This document shows positions 6,849 to 12,145 of a stretch of DNA of 12,145 bases, in pieces. The position numbers and the translations under genes were made by a program. This stretch comes from Candidatus Heimdallarchaeota archaeon (GTDB lineage: Archaea; Asgardarchaeota; Heimdallarchaeia; JABLTI01). Under the pieces are notes generated by a model. The model searched no databases. It worked only from the letters and a program-made list of their open reading frames with translations, and had not been told where the DNA came from. How positions within the stretch are numbered: position 1 is the first letter of the stretch; every line of letters begins with the position of its first letter. Location of the stretch: positions 1 to 12,145 of the forward strand of contig JAGMDP010000106.1 in NCBI GenBank assembly GCA_023128635.1. Reading direction: 5' to 3'.

Positions 6849-9758
6849 ATGACTAAAAAGCACTCTAATAACTTTGCATTTGAATTCTACAAAGAATATT
6901 CCAACATTAGAGAGCTCCTTATTGATTCATTCAACGATAAAATCTCATATTATCAGAAGATAGTTTACTCACAACAAATTATATTCAATCTATTTGTTAT
7001 TGGTTTTCTTATAGACAATGGAATAATAAAAAAAGTGAAGAATAAGAAGCTAAACCATGATGAATTCTTCACAGAACAACTAAAAGACGATTCCTTTTTC
7101 TCTGTGTTTTTAGAGATTTCCAATTTTTGCAGAACTTATTCAACTGATAGGATTTTTTCAATATCAAGTCAAAAATTCTACATTCCTTTTTTCAATTTAG
7201 ATTTCTTTATTCTTTTATCAGAGTTGGATGAAAATTCTGTCTCACTATCAAGTAGCTCTAGAGAACAAATACTCAATTATGTAATGAATGTCTCAAAAAA
7301 TCCAAGATTTAGCTTTGATTTATTTGGAAGTATATTCGAGCAGGATTTAGCACTTCTTGAGGTTTTGCGGAAAAATGAAATTTCTGCTGAACAAGAAATC
7401 AAAATATTGACTAAATTAACTGAAAGAAGAAAGAAAGGTATTTTCTATACCCCAAAAACAGTTACAGATTTTATCTGTAGAAAAACTGTTTATTCATATC
7501 TCTTGGAGCATTTCAATATAGTTGATAGAAAACTCGAATCAGCTATTACAAAAATGAATGAATCTGAACTGAACGAACTTTATGATTTAATTTGTGAGAT
7601 CAAGATACTAGATCCTGCTTGTGGTGCAGGAAATTTCTTACTGGAAACTTGTGATTTACTTTTCAATCTTAGAATAATGGTTCTGCAGAAATTATCCAGG
7701 AATTATAACCCTACTATCATTAAAAAAGAAATTTTGATATCGAATATTTTTGGTGTAGATATTCAAGAAATAGCCACAAGTATAACAACTCTCAGATTAT
7801 GGTTATGGTTACTTGAAGATTACAAAAATAAATCAAAAAAGAATCTTCTACCTGATTTAGTTCCAAACATACAAACGGGAAATACTCTTATTGGGTATAG
7901 TTCTGAAAAAATCACTCCAATAGATTATGATTACACAATAAATCCGGAAATATTGGATTTAATTATTGAAGCTCAAAAGGAATTATTGCAAATACATCGA
8001 GAGGATGAAAATAACGATATTCTGGATGCTTTTACAGATATTGTTGAAACACTAAAAGCTAGTTCTGTTGAACAAAGAATATTCACAAACCAAGATTTAC
8101 TTGAGGCAACTTTTGGAAATCTCCAAATTCAATTGAGGGAGAAAAATGTCGATTTTGAAGTTAAATTAAAGCTTAAGCCACTCTACAACCAAATTAGAAA
8201 ATTGCTTTATGATATTTTCAATGAAAAATTCTTGAACTTTTTGCAGAACAAAATAAAAAAATCTTCAATAAATCTAAAAGATTTAGAGCTTCTGAAACCA
8301 TTCCATTGGAGAGTTGATTTTGCTGATATAATTAATGATGGAGGATTTGATATAATCGTCGGAAATCCTCCTTATCTTGAGAATAAGAAATTAAGAAATT
8401 TGGTTGAAAAGAAAATTCTGAAAGAACAATATAAAACAGCATACAAATTATACGATCTCTCTATTCTCTTTATTGAGCGTTCACATATGTTACTCAAGGA
8501 GAAAGGTTACTTTTCTTTCATAATTACAAATAAATTCATCTCTACTGATTATGGAATAAAAATTAGAAAGCTGATTTTGAAAGAAACCAAATTAAAAGAA
8601 ATTATAGATGTTTCTTATCTTCCAATATTCAAAGACGCTGCAACATATCCGATAATCTTGACATTTTCTAAAGCTTCAACAACTCTTGATGTAAAAAACT
8701 TGGAGAATGAATTTCTGATTATCCCAAAATTGGATAAAATAAATCTTTTGAAAACTGAAAGGTTCAAGAAAGTAAAAGCAAAACAAAGCAATTACTACAG
8801 CTTACCAAAACATGTCTTTGATCTTACAGGTAATTTTTCTATAATTAATGAAATTATTAATTCTCCTAAATCCGTTAAATTATCTGAACTTGGAAGATTC
8901 TCCTATCGAATTTTAGGTTTCACTGATTGGGAGAAATCTCTTGAGTTAATTTCCACAAAAAGGACATCAAAAGATGATTTGAAATTTATAGGAACTACCA
9001 ATGTTTTTCAGTATTCAATAGATTGGAAAAAAACTATCAAACTTAGTGGTAAAAGATTAGAGAGTACTTACTTACCATATACTAAGAAACACAAAGCTGC
9101 TTGGGAAACTTTCAAGAAACAAAAAATCTTGATAAAAGAGATAAGTAAAAAATTAACAGCAAGCTTCGATCCAGGAATATTTGCTAATGCAACCGGCATC
9201 TACATGTTTTTATCGAAGAACGAGTGTAATCTGAAATTACTTGTGTTATTGTTAAATTCAAAATTATTAGATTACATCTTTTCAACATTGTTTGGATCAA
9301 CCCACATGGCAGGAGGGTATTTACGTTTTAATGGAAGCTATTTGAAAGAATTACCCATTATAATTCCAAAAGATGAATGGCAACAAAATCTATTAGCTAA
9401 TCTTTGTGATTATTTATCATTTTTACAGCAGCTTGTTATAGGTAATAATATTAGAATCAAACTACTCGAGTTCTTATCTAAAATTGTTAATTATTTAGTT
9501 TTGGAAGTTTATTTCGAAAGTGAATTTACGAAATCAATTTTTAGTGAAATTAAAAATCTAGTAAAGCCCATTGATTTTGATAAATGGTTCAAACTCTATT
9601 TTAACAATGATAAGAAGGGTGATTTAGAGCATCTTACTCAAGAAATACTGCAAGTAATTACTTCTATAAATGAATTAATTATTGAAACAACAGATGTTGA
9701 AGAAATCATAAATAATCTTCAGAAAAATAAAAAATTAGCTCTTATTCTCTCGGATTGA
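6849..9758 (+). CDS. Adenine-N6 DNA methyltransferase, type IIG/Eco57I-like with TaqI-like specificity domain
   Basis: The 969-residue protein transfers a methyl group from S-adenosylmethionine to adenine in a specific DNA sequence. A helical N-terminal region (1-190, with a QQIIFNLFVIGFLIDNGII segment as in type IIG enzymes) leads to the FYTP motif (199-202). The SAM-binding motif I, DPACGAGNF, is at 255-263 and catalytic motif IV, NPPY, at 506-509. Residues of about 682-838 form a TaqI-like target-recognition domain ending in GGYLRF...LPII. A helical tail follows. No PD-(D/E)XK nuclease motif was found in the N-terminal region, so it may be modification only. The frame extends upstream into ferritin to 6633, but that part is a ferritin shadow plus low-complexity sequence; ATG 6849 avoids the overlap. 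Sampled lines here are 22-27% G+C, lower than in gatE and gatD. Confidence 0.9.
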   Translation: MTKKHSNNFAFEFYKEYSNIRELLIDSFNDKISYYQKIVYSQQIIFNLFVIGFLIDNGIIKKVKNKKLNHDEFFTEQLKDDSFFSVFLEISNFCRTYSTDRIFSISSQKFYIPFFNLDFFILLSELDENSVSLSSSSREQILNYVMNVSKNPRFSFDLFGSIFEQDLALLEVLRKNEISAEQEIKILTKLTERRKKGIFYTPKTVTDFICRKTVYSYLLEHFNIVDRKLESAITKMNESELNELYDLICEIKILDPACGAGNFLLETCDLLFNLRIMVLQKLSRNYNPTIIKKEILISNIFGVDIQEIATSITTLRLWLWLLEDYKNKSKKNLLPDLVPNIQTGNTLIGYSSEKITPIDYDYTINPEILDLIIEAQKELLQIHREDENNDILDAFTDIVETLKASSVEQRIFTNQDLLEATFGNLQIQLREKNVDFEVKLKLKPLYNQIRKLLYDIFNEKFLNFLQNKIKKSSINLKDLELLKPFHWRVDFADIINDGGFDIIVGNPPYLENKKLRNLVEKKILKEQYKTAYKLYDLSILFIERSHMLLKEKGYFSFIITNKFISTDYGIKIRKLILKETKLKEIIDVSYLPIFKDAATYPIILTFSKASTTLDVKNLENEFLIIPKLDKINLLKTERFKKVKAKQSNYYSLPKHVFDLTGNFSIINEIINSPKSVKLSELGRFSYRILGFTDWEKSLELISTKRTSKDDLKFIGTTNVFQYSIDWKKTIKLSGKRLESTYLPYTKKHKAAWETFKKQKILIKEISKKLTASFDPGIFANATGIYMFLSKNECNLKLLVLLLNSKLLDYIFSTLFGSTHMAGGYLRFNGSYLKELPIIIPKDEWQQNLLANLCDYLSFLQQLVIGNNIRIKLLEFLSKIVNYLVLEVYFESEFTKSIFSEIKNLVKPIDFDKWFKLYFNNDKKGDLEHLTQEILQVITSINELIIETTDVEEIINNLQKNKKLALILSD

Positions 9759-9783
9759 TAGACTTACAGAGAATTTATCTTCA

Positions 9784-10160
9784 CTAATCTTTCAATGCGA
9801 ATTCTAGAACTGAGAGAGCATGAATTGTTGTTGTATTAAATACTGGAATATCACAGACTGTTTGTTTAATTAATAATGGGATCTCTGTACAACTTGAAAT
9901 TAACCCTTCAGATCTCATTTCATTTAATCGATAAGTAATTTCAAGATATTTTTCTCTAGAGTTATCATTTAGAACATGAAATGTTAATTCTTTGTAAATA
10001 ATTTCATTAATTATTTTTTGATTTTCTGGGGTTGGTGTAATTATTTTAAGGTCATATTTTTCAAAAGCTTTCGGATAATAATACAGCTTACATGGTAAAC
10101 TTAGTTCCAATTAAACCAACTTTCTTCAAATTTTGCTTTTTAATTTCATTGATTCAATCA
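9784..10160 (-). pseudogene. Decayed amino-acid racemase copy
   Basis: This is a second copy of the racemase at 11348-12040, reduced to its 3' half. Residues after YYPKAFEKYD match the intact protein almost along their length, including CTEIPLLIKQ and IHALSVL. In the matching frame the codons before that read KKQNLKKVGLIGTKFTM and then TAA, where the intact gene has CAA. The next bases are one longer than in the intact gene (ten against nine), shifting the frame. Similarity fades near 10160 after a further small gap, and the 5' half is gone. The active-site Cys is kept but its LGC context is SSC, and VFDTA has become VFNTT. The open remainder (108 codons from 10110) lacks the first catalytic residue and half the fold. 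Confidence 0.88.
9965..10007. repeat. 43-base exact direct repeat with 11529-11571
   Basis: The longest exact match between the broken and intact racemase copies covers 43 bases here and at 11529-11571, in the same orientation. A second exact match of 27 bases pairs 10091-10117 with 11654-11680. The copies lie about 1.56 kb apart and flank the surface-protein gene, so recombination between them would delete that gene. Confidence 0.85.
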
Positions 10161-10231
10161 TAAAAAATTGATTCAAAAGATAATTAATAATATCATTGAA
10201 CAATTAGTTTGGTCTAATTTTAACAATATAT

Positions 10232-10275
10232 AAAAAAAAAAAGAAAAGCATAAATTAATCCCTTAAATTAATTTA
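10232..10275 (-). terminator. Hairpin plus T-run terminator of the surface-protein gene
   Basis: Just after the stop (10277) the minus strand carries a perfect nine-base stem (taaattaat / attaattta, seven-base loop, 10251-10275), then tgcttttc and eleven T residues (10242-10232). The layout resembles a bacterial intrinsic terminator, although the stem has only A-T pairs. In an archaeon the T-run alone may be enough. Confidence 0.65.
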
Positions 10276-10276
10276 A

Positions 10277-11188
10277 CTAATTTATACTCTTACGTTTAAA
10301 CTTTATTAGAATGACAGGAATGCTAAGTGTTACAATAGTGATTATTATATTGAAACCATTAAGTTTAGCTGTAGTTAATTCAGTAGGTAAGTCATAACCT
10401 GTTTGTTCTACATGAAAATCATATGATAATTCCATAACAGAACCATTAACTTCTCCTGTAGTAGTACCATACATTTTAGTTCCTAGCATAACTCCTGTTG
10501 GCTTGTCATAAGCGAATCTATAGTAATGTTCTATTGAATTCAAATCTTTAATCCAAGGCAAAGATGGACTTGTTGGTGTAAATGTTTCATTAAATTCACC
10601 GTAAACATGAAATTCACACAGAAATGTTGTAACATCTTGGGCATATTCCGAGCTTATGACCATACCTGTATATTCAGCTAAAGTTGATAATATTGTTGTC
10701 ATACCATCAGCAAATTCCTCTAAATCAATCCATGTAGTACCATCTATTTCAATAAAGGGTTCAATTAACAATAGTCCTGGATCTTCTTCTACGAAAGTCT
10801 GATTCCAATTGTTTACATCAGTAATCATTGAAGTTGCAGTAAAAGGATAAAAAAGATAATGGAATCGTAAGCTTGACATGAAGCCGATTTTGTCACTAAT
10901 AGAATTGTCAGAGTATCCTCCACTAGCAAAACTATAAATTACAGAGTCACTAATTAAATTGGTAACCGTTACATTAATAGTTGTGCCCGAATCAAAATGT
11001 TGGCCATCGATTTTAAATCCTTCACCTATGCCAGACTCCCCTCCAAGAGCAAAACTTCGTTCTGCTGCAATGCATTCATATGTAAACGTGTCATCAATAT
11101 TTACTCCAAAAGCTCCAACGCCAGCTTGGATAGGTATTAATAAACAAAGAAGGAATAGAGGTAATACAATTTTTAACCAATTTTTCAT
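10277..11188 (-). CDS. Secreted, C-terminally membrane-anchored surface protein of unknown function
   Basis: I do not recognise a named family. The 303-residue protein has a clear signal peptide: MKNWLK, then a hydrophobic stretch to about Ala22, with likely cleavage near residues 22-26. The middle is rich in Ser, Thr, Asp and aromatic residues, looks beta-rich, and holds four N-glycosylation sequons (NVT, NQT, NET, NGS) and two late cysteines after the signal region. Near the C-terminus a hydrophobic helix (about 279-295, FNIIITIVTLSIPVILI) is followed by KFKRKSIN, a positive stop-transfer tail. So about 250 residues should face outside with one anchor. It has its own promoter, the best ribosome binding site in the window and a terminator, suggesting a single-gene, well-translated unit. 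It lies between the two racemase copies. Similar anchored proteins are common in Asgard genomes, but this link is inference. Confidence 0.8.
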   Translation of the reverse strand: MKNWLKIVLPLFLLCLLIPIQAGVGAFGVNIDDTFTYECIAAERSFALGGESGIGEGFKIDGQHFDSGTTINVTVTNLISDSVIYSFASGGYSDNSISDKIGFMSSLRFHYLFYPFTATSMITDVNNWNQTFVEEDPGLLLIEPFIEIDGTTWIDLEEFADGMTTILSTLAEYTGMVISSEYAQDVTTFLCEFHVYGEFNETFTPTSPSLPWIKDLNSIEHYYRFAYDKPTGVMLGTKMYGTTTGEVNGSVMELSYDFHVEQTGYDLPTELTTAKLNGFNIIITIVTLSIPVILIKFKRKSIN

Positions 11189-11194
11189 TTAATA

Positions 11195-11203
11195 CCACCC
11201 TCC
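11195..11203 (-). promoter_or_regulatory. Strong ribosome binding site for the surface-protein gene
   Basis: On the minus strand ggagggtgg sits seven bases before the ATG at 11188. It is the clearest Shine-Dalgarno site in the window and fixes this start. Confidence 0.8.
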
Positions 11204-11230
11204 GAGTGTTGCTACTGTTATTTTTTGCGG

Positions 11231-11239
11231 AAATATAAG
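11231..11239 (-). promoter_or_regulatory. TATA box for the surface-protein gene
   Basis: The minus strand reads cttatattt, preceded by A-rich bases as in a BRE. It would start transcription near 11210, leaving a leader of about 22 bases that just contains the ribosome site. The consistent spacing makes it the best promoter call in the window. Confidence 0.55.
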
Positions 11240-11283
11240 TGTTTTTGATATTAGAAAATTTTAAAAAAATCTTAAATAATTTA

Positions 11284-11300
11284 CAAAAAAATGAAAAACT
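11284..11300 (-). terminator. Oligo-T terminator after the racemase
   Basis: About 47 bases past the racemase stop, the minus strand reads agtttttcatttttttg, two close T-runs. This suits archaeal termination before the surface-protein promoter at 11231-11239. No hairpin is evident. Confidence 0.4.
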
Positions 11301-11347
11301 CTCACACATTCTTTTTGATTGATTTTTTCTATTCAAAAATTATCTTT

Positions 11348-12040
11348 CTAGTCATTCATAGCATACCTAAGAACAGATAGAGCATGTATTGTTGCTGTAT
11401 CAAATACAGGTATCTTACAATCTTCTTGTTTAATCAATAATGGAATCTCAGTACAACCTAAAATGACTCCTTCTGCACCTTTTTCATGTAATCGATAAAT
11501 AATCTCAAGATATTTTTCTCGAGAGGTTTCATTTAGAACATGAAATGTTAATTCTTTGTAAATAATTTCATGAATTATTTCTTGATCCTCAAGACTTGGT
11601 GCGATTATTTCGAGATCAAATTTCTCAAATGCCTTTGGATAATATTCGCCTTGCATGGTAAACTTAGTTCCAATTAAACCGATTTTTTTCAGATTTTGCT
11701 TCTTGATTTCTCTTGCTGTAGCATCCATGATGCTGATCATTGGTTTGGATACTTTTTTCTCTAATTTATTGAACACTATGTGAGGAGTATTAGTGGCAAG
11801 GATTATCACCTCAGCTTTTGCAGCAATTAAATTGTTAGCGGATGAAACGAGTTCTTCCAGAACTTTATCCCATTCATCATTTACAAACCAATCTGTCACT
11901 TTTTGTAAATCTAAACTATCAATAACGAGATTTGGTGATGCTGCACCACCTACGATTTTATTGTAACTTCTTGCTATAATTTTATAATATTCAAGAGTGG
12001 ATTCAAAACTTAAACCACCGATAATGCCAATTTTCTTCAT
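11348..12040 (-). CDS. Aspartate/glutamate racemase superfamily, YgeA-type amino-acid racemase
   Basis: The 230-residue protein is a cofactor-independent racemase of the Asp/Glu racemase superfamily, with two similar alpha/beta halves. The family start MKKIGIIGGLSFEST matches the ATG at 12040; a GTG at 12049 would add three residues (MVL) and is unlikely. The first catalytic position is Thr83 in LATNTPH and the second is Cys196 in LGCTEI. The Thr/Cys pair, in place of Cys/Cys, is typical of E. coli YgeA-like broad-range racemases. VFDTATIHA lies near the end. The substrate cannot be fixed from sequence. The start is only nine bases after the stop of a partial upstream gene, so the two are probably co-transcribed. 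A broken copy lies at 9784-10160. Confidence 0.9.
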   Translation of the reverse strand: MKKIGIIGGLSFESTLEYYKIIARSYNKIVGGAASPNLVIDSLDLQKVTDWFVNDEWDKVLEELVSSANNLIAAKAEVIILATNTPHIVFNKLEKKVSKPMISIMDATAREIKKQNLKKIGLIGTKFTMQGEYYPKAFEKFDLEIIAPSLEDQEIIHEIIYKELTFHVLNETSREKYLEIIYRLHEKGAEGVILGCTEIPLLIKQEDCKIPVFDTATIHALSVLRYAMND

Positions 12041-12049
12041 TAGAACCAC

Positions 12050-12145
12050 TTACTGAATTTCTTCATCATTATATTTAACTAACGACCATTTTTTATCTTT
12101 CGAGGAATAAACTACCTCTGATATAGCACAGTTTAGAAACCATTC
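12050..12145 (-). CDS. C-terminal end of an unidentified gene, cut by the window edge
   Basis: On the minus strand a frame is open from the right edge to a TAA at 12052-12050. The 31 residues begin EWFLNCAISEVVYSS and end VKYNDEEIQ. They look like real protein, with mixed charged and aromatic residues rather than a low-complexity shadow. The other frame I read here (starting ATG GTT TCT) stops after 16 codons. Its stop is nine bases before the racemase ATG, as expected for an upstream gene of the same operon. The fragment is too short to name a family. Confidence 0.55.
   Translation of the reverse strand, partial: EWFLNCAISEVVYSSKDKKWSLVKYNDEEIQ

Noticed and set aside
10010..10260. A/T-rich stretch as replication origin or CRISPR leader
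   Set aside because: No repeated origin boxes, no regularly spaced repeats and no Cdc6/Orc or cas genes; the bases are explained by the pseudogene and the terminator.
10959..11192. Plus-strand 77-codon frame
   Set aside because: It is the antisense of the signal-peptide region of the surface protein, which has a strong start and promoter.
11094..11336. Minus-strand 80-codon frame
   Set aside because: It runs through the promoter, ribosome site and signal-peptide region of the surface gene in another frame; low-complexity Lys/Asn/Ser content.

Overview
The window looks like a piece of an Asgard archaeal chromosome. Three things point this way. There is an archaeal-type Glu-tRNA(Gln) amidotransferase pair (gatE, gatD), which only archaea use in the GatDE form. 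There is a eukaryote-like actin-family protein with clear actin landmarks, found in prokaryotes essentially only in Asgard archaea. Promoters look archaeal (TATA-like boxes, oligo-T terminators), in an A/T-rich genome with mixed use of Shine-Dalgarno sites. The exact Asgard lineage cannot be told from this sequence. No rRNA, tRNA, CRISPR array, transposase or integrase was seen, and no gene-free stretch exceeds 300 bases.

Layout, left to right. Positions 1-1012 (minus) hold a partial actin-related protein whose nucleotide-handling residues and subdomain 2 differ strongly from true actins. It is divergent from gatE (1279-3264) and gatD (3284-4732), a two-gene operon for making Gln-tRNA(Gln). 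Convergent to gatD are two overlapping flavodoxin-fold genes (6020 to 4771, minus): a four-cysteine iron-sulfur-flavoprotein-like protein, then an FMN reductase-like protein. A ferritin gene (6257-6739, plus) is divergent from them, so 4771-6739 reads as a redox/iron module around a shared 236-base control region that contains two abutting perfect palindromes.

Positions 6849-9758 (plus) encode a 969-residue adenine-N6 DNA methyltransferase with a TaqI-like specificity domain. No nuclease or other defence partner is visible in the window. The gene is more A/T-rich than the translation genes in the lines sampled and may be an accessory, transferred gene.

The right end (9784-12145, minus) has an intact YgeA-type amino-acid racemase (11348-12040) directly behind the 3' end of a further partial gene (12050-12145). 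Next comes a secreted, membrane-anchored surface protein (10277-11188) with its own clear promoter, ribosome binding site and hairpin/oligo-T terminator. Last is a decayed second copy of the racemase (9784 to about 10160), broken by a nonsense codon, a frameshift and loss of its 5' half. The most notable element is the actin-related protein.
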